Made by a program: the position numbers and the translations under genes. DNA of 49,495 bases, taken from NCBI GenBank assembly GCA_003497135.1, contig DNKR01000049.1, positions 2,516 through 52,010 of the forward strand, in the 5' to 3' direction. Position 1 is the first letter of the stretch. Each line of letters starts with the position of its first letter. This stretch comes from Candidatus Uhrbacteria bacterium (GTDB lineage Bacteria; Patescibacteriota; Patescibacteriia; UBA9934; UBA9568). The notes below the pieces were generated by a model, which saw only the letters and a list, made by a program, of their open reading frames with translations, was not told the origin of the DNA and did no database searches. Of this stretch, positions 24,775-32,588 are shown piece after piece.

Positions 24775-24999
24775 ATGTCAGCCAAAAGCGATAAGGATTT
24801 TTTTGAACTAGAAGGAATAGTAGAAGAATTGCTCCCGGGTGCGCAATTCAGGATAAAAATTCCGAACGGACAGTTTGTTATTGGTTATCTTTCCGGAAAA
24901 ATGCGAATGAACCATATAAAAGTCCTGCCTGGGGATAAAGTCAAAATGGAAGTCAGCCCGTACGATCTCACAAAAGGCAGAATAACATTTAGAATGTAA
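24775..24999 (+). CDS. infA: Translation initiation factor IF-1
   Basis: A 74-aa OB-fold protein that binds the ribosomal A site during initiation. Family pattern: EGIVEELLPGAQFRI, GKMRMNHIKVLPGDKVKMEV and SPYDLTKGRITFR. Length is standard. ATG 24775 is chosen over an in-frame ATG at 24745, which lies between the P2 boxes. It opens the operon, as in many bacteria where infA precedes rpmJ. Confidence 0.95.
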   Translation: MSAKSDKDFFELEGIVEELLPGAQFRIKIPNGQFVIGYLSGKMRMNHIKVLPGDKVKMEVSPYDLTKGRITFRM

Positions 25000-25003
25000 A
25001 ACT

Positions 25004-25117
25004 ATGAAAGTCAGGGCTTCTGTTAAAAAAATCTGCCGCGACTGCAAAACAACCCGCAGAAAAGGACGGGTTGTTGTGATTTGCAAAAATCCTAAACACA
25101 AGCAAAGACAAAAATAA
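25004..25117 (+). CDS. rpmJ: 50S ribosomal protein L36
   Basis: A 37-aa zinc-ribbon protein of the large subunit: MKVRASVKKICRDCK at the start and CKNPKHKQRQK at the end. Zinc ligands C11, C14, C27 and H32 are all present (the C+ form). It starts 4 nt after infA, with start context ACT-ATG, and ends 2 nt before rpsM. Confidence 0.95.
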   Translation: MKVRASVKKICRDCKTTRRKGRVVVICKNPKHKQRQK

Positions 25118-25119
25118 TT

Positions 25120-25506
25120 ATGGCAAGAATCGCAGGTATAAACATTCCGCAAAATAAAAGAGTCGTGATAGCTCTTACTTCTATTTATGGTGTTGGCTTA
25201 TCGCGATCAAAAAAAGTTCTTGCAGAATGCGCAGTTGATATAAATACAAAGGTTAAAGACCTTTCAGAAGCGCAAGTAAACTTAATCCGAGAAAAAATTG
25301 AAAAGCAGTTTAAGCTGGAAGGCGAACTTCAAAGAGAAGTGCAAAGCAACATTAGACGCCTTAAAGAAATAGGGAGCTATAGGGGCGAAAGGCACAAAAA
25401 GAGCCTTCCTGTGCGCGGACAACGAACCAAAACAAATTCTCGTACACGAAGAGGTAATGTTCGCAAAACAATGACAAGCGGACGCAGAATCCTGACAAAG
25501 ACATAA
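25120..25506 (+). CDS. rpsM: 30S ribosomal protein S13
   Basis: A 128-aa protein of the 30S head that contacts the P-site tRNA. It begins with ARIAGINIPQNKRVVIALT and YGVGLSRSKKVL, and ends in the basic tail GQRTKTNSRTRRGNVRKT typical of S13. Length is within the usual range. Start context AATT-ATG without SD. Confidence 0.96.
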   Translation: MARIAGINIPQNKRVVIALTSIYGVGLSRSKKVLAECAVDINTKVKDLSEAQVNLIREKIEKQFKLEGELQREVQSNIRRLKEIGSYRGERHKKSLPVRGQRTKTNSRTRRGNVRKTMTSGRRILTKT

Positions 25507-25509
25507 TAT

Positions 25510-25917
25510 ATGGCAACAGAAGAAAACAAACCATCAAAAGTCATAAAAAAGAAAAAGAAGGCATTAAGGCAGGTTCCGCATGGCCGTGCTTATGTTCAGG
25601 CAACCTTCAACAACACAATGATCACATTCACTGACCTTAACGGAAATGTTCTAACATGGTCAAGCGCCGGCCACTGCGGTTTCAAGGGCCCAAAAAAAGC
25701 CACTCCGTTTGCTGCAAGCATCATAGTCCAAAAAGCAGTTGAACAAGCGGAAAAATACGGGATAAAAGATGTGAACGTATTTTTAAAAGGAATCGGCGCT
25801 GGCAAAGATTCTGCAGTAAGAGCTTTGAATACGTATGGGATTAACGTGCTTTCTATAACAGACCAAACTCCAGTACCGCACAATGGATGCCGCGCGCCTA
25901 AACCAAGAAGAATATAA
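25510..25917 (+). CDS. rpsK: 30S ribosomal protein S11
   Basis: A 135-aa platform protein of the 30S subunit. Recognised by GRAYVQATFNNTMITFTDLN, WSSAGHCGFKGPKKATPFAA and the C-terminal TPVPHNGCRAPKPRRI. A short lysine-rich N-terminal extension is present. It starts 3 nt after rpsM. Confidence 0.97.
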   Translation: MATEENKPSKVIKKKKKALRQVPHGRAYVQATFNNTMITFTDLNGNVLTWSSAGHCGFKGPKKATPFAASIIVQKAVEQAEKYGIKDVNVFLKGIGAGKDSAVRALNTYGINVLSITDQTPVPHNGCRAPKPRRI

Positions 25918-25925
25918 AAAGAATT

Positions 25926-26537
25926 ATGGGAAGAGTAAGACAAGCAACATGTAAGATGTGCAGAAGAGAAGGCGCCTCTTTGTGCGGACGCGAAAAGTGC
26001 GCGTTCAAACGAAGAGGAACAGTTCCTGGAGTCCACGGCGCCAAAAAAACAAGGCGGCCGTCGATTTTCGGTTCACAGCTTCGTGAAAAACAAAAAGCAA
26101 AAAGATTATATAATATTCTTGAAAGGCAGTTCAGAGGTTACTTTGAAAAAGCTGTCAAAAAACAAGGCGACACCGGCAAATTAATAATTCAAATGCTTGA
26201 AACAAGATTTGATAATACGATTTATAGATTAGGATTCGCAAAAACGCGAAGACAGGCAAGGCAGTTTGTTTCGCATTCAATGTTTGATATCAATGGGAAA
26301 AAGGTAAATATTCCGTCTTATCAGGTTAAAGTAGGTGACACCATAACTCTAAGAGAGGTCAAAAAGAACAAAAAAGCATTTGAAAACATTTCTGAACAGC
26401 TTCAAAAAACCGAAACGCCGAGCTGGCTTTTGATTGATCCTGCTAGCGTAACCGGCAAAGTCCTATCATTACCCGAAGGCGAAAATTTAAAAACAATTTT
26501 TGACCCAAAACTAATCGTTGAGTTTTACTCACGATAA
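25926..26537 (+). CDS. rpsD: 30S ribosomal protein S4 (zinc-binding form)
   Basis: A 203-aa assembly-initiating protein of the 30S subunit. The N-terminus carries a four-cysteine zinc knuckle (C9, C12, C20, C25), the C+ type. The S4 RNA-binding domain follows (RLGFAKTRRQARQFVSHSM, then a GKKVNIPSYQVKVGD segment). S4 is the autogenous repressor of this operon in several bacteria; no leader structure for such control is evident here. Confidence 0.96.
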   Translation: MGRVRQATCKMCRREGASLCGREKCAFKRRGTVPGVHGAKKTRRPSIFGSQLREKQKAKRLYNILERQFRGYFEKAVKKQGDTGKLIIQMLETRFDNTIYRLGFAKTRRQARQFVSHSMFDINGKKVNIPSYQVKVGDTITLREVKKNKKAFENISEQLQKTETPSWLLIDPASVTGKVLSLPEGENLKTIFDPKLIVEFYSR

Positions 26538-26546
26538 AAATATTTT

Positions 26547-27284
26547 ATGGAAAAAATACTTCTTCCAAATCGTCTTACGGTTTCTGACGGCTCTAATCCA
26601 AACGAAAAGATCATAATAATAGAGCCATTTTATTATGGTTATGGAACAACAGTGGGCAACTCCTTACGCAGAGTATTATTGTCATCGCTTGCTGGAGCTG
26701 CTATTACTGCTGTAAAAATAAACGGGGTTTCACATGAATTTGCAACATTAGACGGCGTAAAAGAAGACGCGCTTGAAATTATTTTAAATCTAAAAGGAGT
26801 AAGATTAATTTCGCATTCAGACAGCCCTGTAAAACTATCTCTTAAAACATCAGGCGAAAAAGTCGTAACAGCAGCGGATTTTGAAAAATCTTCTGATATA
26901 GAAATCGTAACCCAGCAGCACAAAATTGCGACTCTAACAAGTCCTAAGGCAAAATTTGAACTAGAAGTAACAATCGAAAAGGGCAGGGGCTACTCGCCAA
27001 CAGAAGAGCGTGAGACGCCGTCAGATATTGGAACAATTGCAATTGACGCGATTTTTTCACCTATTAGAAATGTAGGATACAAAATAGAGAACACGCGCGT
27101 TGGAGACATAACAAACTACGACAAACTGATACTCACAATTGAATCAGATGGAACAGTTAAGCCAGAGACAGCAGTTAAAGAGTCGGTTAACATTCTTTTA
27201 GAACAGTTTAATTTTATTTTGGAAAATATTGAAGGTTCTCCTTCAACTAATTCTGAACCAGAAGCTGAACAAAAAACCGAATAG
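26547..27284 (+). CDS. rpoA: RNA polymerase alpha subunit lacking the C-terminal domain
   Basis: The 245-aa protein has a complete alpha N-terminal domain for dimerisation and core assembly (FYYGYGTTVGNSLRRVLLSS, GVKEDALEIILNLKGV, RGYSPTEERE, NYDKLILTIESDGTVKPE). The family is normally 310-330 aa; here the protein stops after the NTD with a short acidic, Ser/Pro-rich tail. The alpha-CTD, which binds UP elements and activators, is absent and is not encoded immediately downstream, where rplQ begins 3 nt later. Promoter strength must therefore rest on sigma contacts alone (inference). Confidence 0.95.
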   Translation: MEKILLPNRLTVSDGSNPNEKIIIIEPFYYGYGTTVGNSLRRVLLSSLAGAAITAVKINGVSHEFATLDGVKEDALEIILNLKGVRLISHSDSPVKLSLKTSGEKVVTAADFEKSSDIEIVTQQHKIATLTSPKAKFELEVTIEKGRGYSPTEERETPSDIGTIAIDAIFSPIRNVGYKIENTRVGDITNYDKLILTIESDGTVKPETAVKESVNILLEQFNFILENIEGSPSTNSEPEAEQKTE

Positions 27285-27286
27285 TT

Positions 27287-27637
27287 ATGAGACACAGAAA
27301 CACAAAACGAAAACTCGGTCGAAAAACAGGTCCGCGCGTATCAATGCTGCGCAACCTTGTTGAGAGTGTTATATTATACGAATCTATTCAAACAACCAAA
27401 GCAAAAGCCAAAGAGGCAAGAAAAATTGTTGAAAAACTCATCACGATCGGAAAAAAGGGCGATCTTGCCAGCAGAAGGCAACTGATGAAATATCTATACA
27501 CTGATCTGTCTGTTAAAAAAATACTTGAAGTGCTTGCGCCAAAATACAAAAACAGAAAAGGCGGCTACACAAGAGTAACATTGCTTGGAACAAGAAAGGG
27601 AGATGGCGCGGAAATCGTTAAATTGGAGCTTGTATAA
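27287..27637 (+). CDS. rplQ: 50S ribosomal protein L17
   Basis: A 116-aa protein near the peptide exit tunnel. It begins MRHRNTKRKLGRKTGPRVSM, followed by RNLVESVILYESIQTTKAKA, and ends with GGYTRVTLLGTRKGDGAEI. Length is typical of short bacterial L17. It follows rpoA by 3 nt, the common gene order. Confidence 0.96.
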   Translation: MRHRNTKRKLGRKTGPRVSMLRNLVESVILYESIQTTKAKAKEARKIVEKLITIGKKGDLASRRQLMKYLYTDLSVKKILEVLAPKYKNRKGGYTRVTLLGTRKGDGAEIVKLELV

Positions 27638-27641
27638 ATAT

Positions 27642-27995
27642 ATGGAATTAAAACGCGAAAAGCACATTATTGACGCAGAGGGCCAGGCAGTTGGAAGATT
27701 GGCAACAAAAATTGCTACTTTTTTAATCGGCAAACACAAGCCGTCATTTGTTCCGAACATTGACGCTGGTGATTTTGTAACAGTTAAAAATGCTGATAAG
27801 TTAAAATTTACAGGCAAAAAGCTCGAACAAAAAGTTTTTAGGCACCACACAATGAGGCCAGGCGGACTTAAGGAGGTAAAAGTCGTTGATGTTTTCAAAA
27901 AAAATCCAGGAGAGGTGGTTAAACACGCTGTTTATGGCATGCTTCCAAAAAACAAGCACAGAGTTAATAGGATTAAGCGCCTAGTAATTGAATAA
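27642..27995 (+). CDS. rplM: 50S ribosomal protein L13
   Basis: A 117-aa early-assembly protein of the 50S subunit (HIIDAEGQAVGRLATKIATF, GDFVTVKNADKLKFTGKK, VYGMLPKNKHRVNRIKRL). It is somewhat shorter than the usual 140-145 aa, mostly at the ends. ATG 27642 (TAT-ATG) is 5 nt after rplQ; an upstream in-frame start at 27585 lies inside rplQ and is rejected. The rplM-rpsI pair is attached here to the alpha operon. Confidence 0.95.
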   Translation: MELKREKHIIDAEGQAVGRLATKIATFLIGKHKPSFVPNIDAGDFVTVKNADKLKFTGKKLEQKVFRHHTMRPGGLKEVKVVDVFKKNPGEVVKHAVYGMLPKNKHRVNRIKRLVIE

Positions 27996-27999
27996 CTTT

Positions 28000-28395
28000 A
28001 TGAGCGAAACGAAATACAAACAGGGAATAGGCAGACGAAAAGAAGCAACAGCTGTTGTTCGGCTTGTTAAAGGCAAAGGGAACATAATTATTAACAAGCG
28101 GGAATATAAAGAATACTTCACAAGAACCGACCTGCAAACAATTGTAACATCGCCTTTTGATGCAATCGGAGAAAAAGACGCCTATGATGTAGAAGCGCTG
28201 GTAAAAGGCGGCGGAATCGTAGGCCAAGCAGAAAGCGTTCGGCTCGGAATTTCAAGAGCATTGCTTATTTCAAACCCAGATCTTCGCCCTTCTCTTAAAA
28301 AACTCGGCTATCTAAAAAGAGACGCTCGCAAGAGAGAAAGAAAAAAGCCGGGGCGCAGAACAGCCAGAAAAAAGGAACAGTGGTCAAAACGATAA
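28000..28395 (+). CDS. rpsI: 30S ribosomal protein S9
   Basis: A 131-aa protein whose C-terminal tail reaches the P site. Features: GIGRRKEATAVVRLVKGKG, GGIVGQAESVRLGISRALL and the basic tail ending SKR. ATG 28000 is preferred over an in-frame TTG at 27988. It is the last gene of the ribosomal operon and is followed by a strong terminator. Confidence 0.96.
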   Translation: MSETKYKQGIGRRKEATAVVRLVKGKGNIIINKREYKEYFTRTDLQTIVTSPFDAIGEKDAYDVEALVKGGGIVGQAESVRLGISRALLISNPDLRPSLKKLGYLKRDARKRERKKPGRRTARKKEQWSKR

Positions 28396-28400
28396 AAATC

Positions 28401-28431
28401 AACATCCTTCCAAAAGAAGGATGTTTGGTTT
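28401..28431 (+). terminator. Intrinsic terminator of the ribosomal operon
   Basis: A perfect 10-bp stem (AACATCCTTC 28401-28410, GAAGGATGTT 28416-28425) with a CAAAA loop, followed by TGGTTT. The T-run is short but the stem is strong. Confidence 0.8.
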
Positions 28432-28459
28432 AATGCTTCCATTTTAGCTCATTTTGACG

Positions 28460-28465
28460 TACAAT
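28460..28465 (+). promoter_or_regulatory. Candidate -10 box of the polysaccharide cluster
   Basis: TACAAT ends 10 nt before the flippase ATG at 28476. At 17-bp spacing the -35 would be TTCCAT (28437-28442), a weak match, so the site is tentative. A leaderless or near-leaderless transcript is implied. Confidence 0.45.
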
Positions 28466-28475
28466 TGCCCTACAT

Positions 28476-29954
28476 ATGCACCAAAGCATTGCTAAAAATA
28501 CAGCATACCTCACAATTTCTTACACAGGCCAAAAAATCCTTGCTTTTGTTTATTTCATGTTCATAGCAAGAATTCTAAATGTTGACGGAGTTGGCGCTTA
28601 TTTTTTATCACTATCAATACCGACAGTTTTTTCTGTTTTTGCTGATTTTGGACTTCAGCCGGTAATTGTACGTGAAATTGCCAGAGAACGGTTTGATGTA
28701 CCTAAATTAATCAGATCATCAATCGGCTTAAAATTGTTTTTTATATTAGCGTCAGGGATAGCTAGCATAGGAACATCACTGGCTCTTGGCTATGATAAGC
28801 AAATTATTAATCTTGTATCGCTAGCAACAATCGTAATGGCCCTTGATTCAATACACCTGACGATTTACGGCGTCTTGCGAGGACAGCAACTTTTAAAGTA
28901 CGAATCAGCAGGAATTTTTATCGGCATGATCCTGACAGTTGTTTTTGGTTCCATTTCATTGATTGTAAACCCGTCAATAAGCATGCTTATGATTGCGCTT
29001 ATGATTGGCAGTTTATGGAATGTGGTCTGGTCAATCATTTGCGCCAAAAAAATAATAAGTCTTTCGTTTTTCATTCCGCGTTTTGATGTCAGTATTGCAA
29101 AAAAACTTTTAAAAACAGCCCTGCCGTTCGCGCTCGCAGGCGCTTTTGTGAAAGGTTATTCGTACATTGACACAATTTTAATTTCTCTAATTTTAGGAGG
29201 ATCATCCGTCGGTATATATGCTATTCCATACAAAATAACTTATGCTTTTCAATTTATTCCAATGGCCTTTATTGCAGCACTATACCCTGGCATGAGCGCT
29301 CTGGTAGAACAATCGTCAGACAAGCTAAAAGAGGTTTTCAGCGACTCAATGTGGTACATGGCAGTTCTTGCCTTTCCAATATCATTCGGAATTTGGGCAA
29401 TAGCGCCGGAAATTGTAACAATGCTCGCAGGCCCGAATTTTTACGAATCAGTAGCTCCGCTTAAAATATTGATATTCGCGACTATATTTTTATTTCTTGA
29501 TTTTCCGATCGGTTCAATCCTTAATGCGGCAGACAAGCAGGGAACAAAAACCGCTATTATGGGTTTTACAATGTTAATAAATGTAGCAGCTAACGCGCTA
29601 TTAATACCAAAGCTCAATGTTATCGGGGCGTGTGTGTCAGCTATAATCAGTTTTATTGTTCTGTTTGTTCTTGGAATGCACTTTGCAAGACGCACAACGA
29701 ATTATTCATTCATGGATTTATTGCGGATGATTATCCCAGTCGCATTTTCATCAGCAATAATGGCAGGTGTTGTCTTGCTGTTAAAGCAATATATGAACAT
29801 TGCTGTCGTGATACTAATTGGCTCTGTCTTGTACATTATATTTCTTAAAATATCAGGATCGCTTCAGGCAAAGCATATTAAGCATATTTCTGATGTAATA
29901 AGGCGATACTCAAATAAAAATCGTTATGAAGAAGACATTAATTCTAACAATTGA
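28476..29954 (+). CDS. Wzx-like polysaccharide flippase
   Basis: A 492-aa integral membrane protein of the MOP flippase superfamily (about 12-14 helices), with the typical N-terminal AKNTAYLTISYTGQKILAFV and FADFGLQPVIVREIAR. It likely flips lipid-linked glycan units across the membrane for surface polysaccharide or glycoprotein synthesis. It opens a five-gene cluster with three glycosyltransferases and an O-antigen ligase-like protein. Its final 29 bp overlap the next gene, so the two are coupled. Confidence 0.88.
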   Translation: MHQSIAKNTAYLTISYTGQKILAFVYFMFIARILNVDGVGAYFLSLSIPTVFSVFADFGLQPVIVREIARERFDVPKLIRSSIGLKLFFILASGIASIGTSLALGYDKQIINLVSLATIVMALDSIHLTIYGVLRGQQLLKYESAGIFIGMILTVVFGSISLIVNPSISMLMIALMIGSLWNVVWSIICAKKIISLSFFIPRFDVSIAKKLLKTALPFALAGAFVKGYSYIDTILISLILGGSSVGIYAIPYKITYAFQFIPMAFIAALYPGMSALVEQSSDKLKEVFSDSMWYMAVLAFPISFGIWAIAPEIVTMLAGPNFYESVAPLKILIFATIFLFLDFPIGSILNAADKQGTKTAIMGFTMLINVAANALLIPKLNVIGACVSAIISFIVLFVLGMHFARRTTNYSFMDLLRMIIPVAFSSAIMAGVVLLLKQYMNIAVVILIGSVLYIIFLKISGSLQAKHIKHISDVIRRYSNKNRYEEDINSNN

Positions 29955-31026
29955 TTTTCCTCCAATGTTTGGCGGAGTTGCAAGATATCTTTGCGAGCTT
30001 TCTCTTTCGCTTCATGATTCTGTCTCTGTTCTTGCGCAAAATATGAAAGGCGCAAAAGAGTTTGATCTAAATTCAAACATAAATACAGAAAGAGTTAATC
30101 TGTTCTGGCCGTTTTGGCCTCACTGGACAAAAATTATTTTCATAATTTTCAAAAAAAGAAAAGAATTTGACCAGCTCATAATAAGCCATGTTTTGCCGCT
30201 CGGGCTTCCTGCATTGTTTGCAAAAGTATTCTTAAAAAAGCAGTATATTTTGATAATGCACGGCCTTGATTACAACCTTGCAGGCAAAAATGCATGGAAA
30301 ATATTTTTAAGATCAATTATTTTGGAAAACGCAAAACTTGTTATTTGCAATTCAAACGCGCTATGCGTTCGAGCATCAGCGGAGAATCCCGGAATCAATT
30401 CAACTGTTCTTTATCCAAGCCCCTCGCAAAAACACATGGCGCTTGCAGAAAAATATCAAAAAACAGATTTATCGCCGCATAATCCAATAAGATTATTAAC
30501 TGTCGCTCGCCTTGTTCCGCGAAAGGGGCATGAACTTGTTCTAAGAGCAATTTCACAGCTTATAAGCGAAGGAACCGATGCATTTTACACGATTGTCGGC
30601 GACGGGCCGGAATATGGCAAATTATTCGATCTAGCGCGAGAATTGAATCTTGAACAAAAAGTAAAATTCGAAAGAAACGCCAGCGACGAAGCTGTAAGGG
30701 AAATTTACAAAAAATCAGACCTGTTTGTAATGCCGACTCTTACAATCGGCGCTGATGTGGAAGGATTCGGCATTGTATACATAGAGGCAGCGTCTTATGG
30801 TCTGCCTTCAATCGCAACTGATATGCCCGGCGTAAACGAATCTGTTATTAACAACGAAACAGGATTGCTTATTGAGGAAGGGGATATAAGTGCGCTGTCT
30901 GAAGCAATAAAAAAACTCGCAACAAATAACAATCTGTTTCTTGAGCTTTCGAAAAACGCAAAAAAACGGGCTTTTAATGAATTTCAATGGCATATTCAAG
31001 CGCCAAAAATATACAAATATCTATGA
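29926..31026 (+). CDS. Family 4 glycosyltransferase
   Basis: A 366-aa GT-B fold transferase. N-terminal TIDFPPMFGGVARYL forms the acceptor-side Gly-rich motif. The C-terminal half has RLLTVARLVPRKGHELVLRA, FYTIVGDGPEYGKL and the EX7E-type segment EGFGIVYIEAASYGLPSIA, which binds the nucleotide sugar. It begins within the flippase gene and ends by ATGA overlap with the next transferase. The sugar specificity cannot be told. Confidence 0.88.
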   Translation: MKKTLILTIDFPPMFGGVARYLCELSLSLHDSVSVLAQNMKGAKEFDLNSNINTERVNLFWPFWPHWTKIIFIIFKKRKEFDQLIISHVLPLGLPALFAKVFLKKQYILIMHGLDYNLAGKNAWKIFLRSIILENAKLVICNSNALCVRASAENPGINSTVLYPSPSQKHMALAEKYQKTDLSPHNPIRLLTVARLVPRKGHELVLRAISQLISEGTDAFYTIVGDGPEYGKLFDLARELNLEQKVKFERNASDEAVREIYKKSDLFVMPTLTIGADVEGFGIVYIEAASYGLPSIATDMPGVNESVINNETGLLIEEGDISALSEAIKKLATNNNLFLELSKNAKKRAFNEFQWHIQAPKIYKYL

Positions 31027-31730
31027 ACCAGCTGATTTCGGTTATTATTCCAACTCACAACCGCTCAAATACAATATCTGCAACTTTAGATTCTTTGTTT
31101 TCTCAATCGTATAATAACATTGAAATTATTGTTGTTGACGACGGATCAACAGACCAAACCGAGAATGTGCTTTCAAAATATGAAAGCAGAATAAAAATAG
31201 TAAAACAAAAAAATGCAGGATCAAATGCAGCAAGAAACCGCGGGTTTAAAGATTCTACAGGTGAATATATACTATTTTCTGACGATGATATTTGTTGGGA
31301 AAGCAATGCGATCGAAACTATGCTAAATGCGCTAATGTATGACAATGGCGCGTCATTTGCATATTGCAGGTTCAAACTCGGCTGGAAAAAATTTAAATTA
31401 CGGGAATTCAATTCGGGCACGCTTAAAAAAATAAACTACATACACACATCTTCTTTAATGCGCAGAGCTGATTTTCCGGGTTTTGACGAGTCGTTACAGC
31501 GTTTTCAGGATTGGGACTTATGGCTTACACTGTTAGAAAATGGCAAACGGGGCGTGTTTGTAAAAAAGGTTTTATTTAAAATAAGAACCGACAACCCGAT
31601 TACAAAATCAACATGGCTCCCTTCCTATGCATATAGACTGCCGTGGAAAATTATAAACTGGAAGCCAAAATCCATCGCTTCGTACGAAAAAGCAAAAGCA
31701 ATCGTGCAAAAAAAACACGGAATAATGTAA
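31023..31730 (+). CDS. Family 2 glycosyltransferase
   Basis: A 235-aa GT-A transferase: SVIIPTHNRSNTISATLDSL, EIIVVDDGSTDQTENVL, GSNAARNRGFKDSTGEYILF and a SDDDICW metal-binding motif near residue 89. It resembles WcaA-type enzymes. ATG 31023 overlaps the previous stop (ATGA); an in-frame start at 30987 inside the GT4 gene is rejected. A basic, Trp-rich end may lie against the membrane. Confidence 0.88.
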   Translation: MNQLISVIIPTHNRSNTISATLDSLFSQSYNNIEIIVVDDGSTDQTENVLSKYESRIKIVKQKNAGSNAARNRGFKDSTGEYILFSDDDICWESNAIETMLNALMYDNGASFAYCRFKLGWKKFKLREFNSGTLKKINYIHTSSLMRRADFPGFDESLQRFQDWDLWLTLLENGKRGVFVKKVLFKIRTDNPITKSTWLPSYAYRLPWKIINWKPKSIASYEKAKAIVQKKHGIM

Positions 31731-31733
31731 AAT

Positions 31734-32585
31734 ATGGACATATCAATTGTAATTGTTAACTACAAAGTCGCTGATCTGCTTTTAAGATGCTTAAAATCAA
31801 TTTATGAGCATGTTCATGGAGTAAATTTTGAAATATTTGTAATTGATAATGCATCAGAAGACGGACTGATAGATCGGATAAGAAACAATTTTCCGGGCGT
31901 AATAACAATACAGAACAGAGAAAATTTAGGTTTTGCAGGGGCCTGCAATCAGGGCATAAAGCTTGCAAAAGGCGAGTTTGTACTCCTGTTAAATCCTGAC
32001 ACAATGCTTATAGACGATTCTGTTAGCAAGATAGTGCAAAGAATGCGTACAGAGCCAAATACAGCCATTGGAGGCATACATTTGCTTAATCCTGACCTTA
32101 CGGATCAAGAAGGCGCTGTTCGCAGTTTTCCAAGAATAATTGACCAGCTGCAAATTTTGTTAAAAATACCGCATATAATAGAAACGCGTACCGTACGCAA
32201 ATATCTTATGCGTGATTTTGACATGACTCACGACGCAAATGTTGACCAAGTCATGGGCGCATTTTTTTGCATACGCAGATCAGTTCTTGACTTAATCGGC
32301 CTTCTGGACGACGAAATTTTCTATTGGTTTGAGGAAGTTGATTTATGCAAGCGCGCTGTTGATGCTGGTTTTGATGTAAAATATTTTTCGTATATCAGAG
32401 CAATCCACGAAAAAGGCCATTCATTCAGACAAGTCGCAACTTTGCAAAAGCAAACAATATTGCGCAAAAGCTTGCGGCACTATGCAAAAAAACATTTCAG
32501 CTTACAGGCGCGACTCATTTTGCTTATATTGGAGCCTGTATTCTTTGTTCTGGCGCTTGTTGCGCATATCATAAAACCAAAATAA
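31734..32585 (+). CDS. Family 2 glycosyltransferase (rhamnosyltransferase-like)
   Basis: A 283-aa GT-A transferase with ISIVIVNYKVADLLLRCLKS, FVIDNASEDGLI, REN-LGFAGACNQGI, a LLLNPDTMLI metal motif and WFEEVDLCKRAVDAGFDVKY. This pattern is that of the WbbL/RfbF group of dTDP-rhamnosyl transferases, but the sugar is not proven. A membrane helix lies at the C-terminus (about 260-280). It starts 4 nt after the previous gene. Confidence 0.87.
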   Translation: MDISIVIVNYKVADLLLRCLKSIYEHVHGVNFEIFVIDNASEDGLIDRIRNNFPGVITIQNRENLGFAGACNQGIKLAKGEFVLLLNPDTMLIDDSVSKIVQRMRTEPNTAIGGIHLLNPDLTDQEGAVRSFPRIIDQLQILLKIPHIIETRTVRKYLMRDFDMTHDANVDQVMGAFFCIRRSVLDLIGLLDDEIFYWFEEVDLCKRAVDAGFDVKYFSYIRAIHEKGHSFRQVATLQKQTILRKSLRHYAKKHFSLQARLILLILEPVFFVLALVAHIIKPK

Positions 32586-32588
32586 ACT

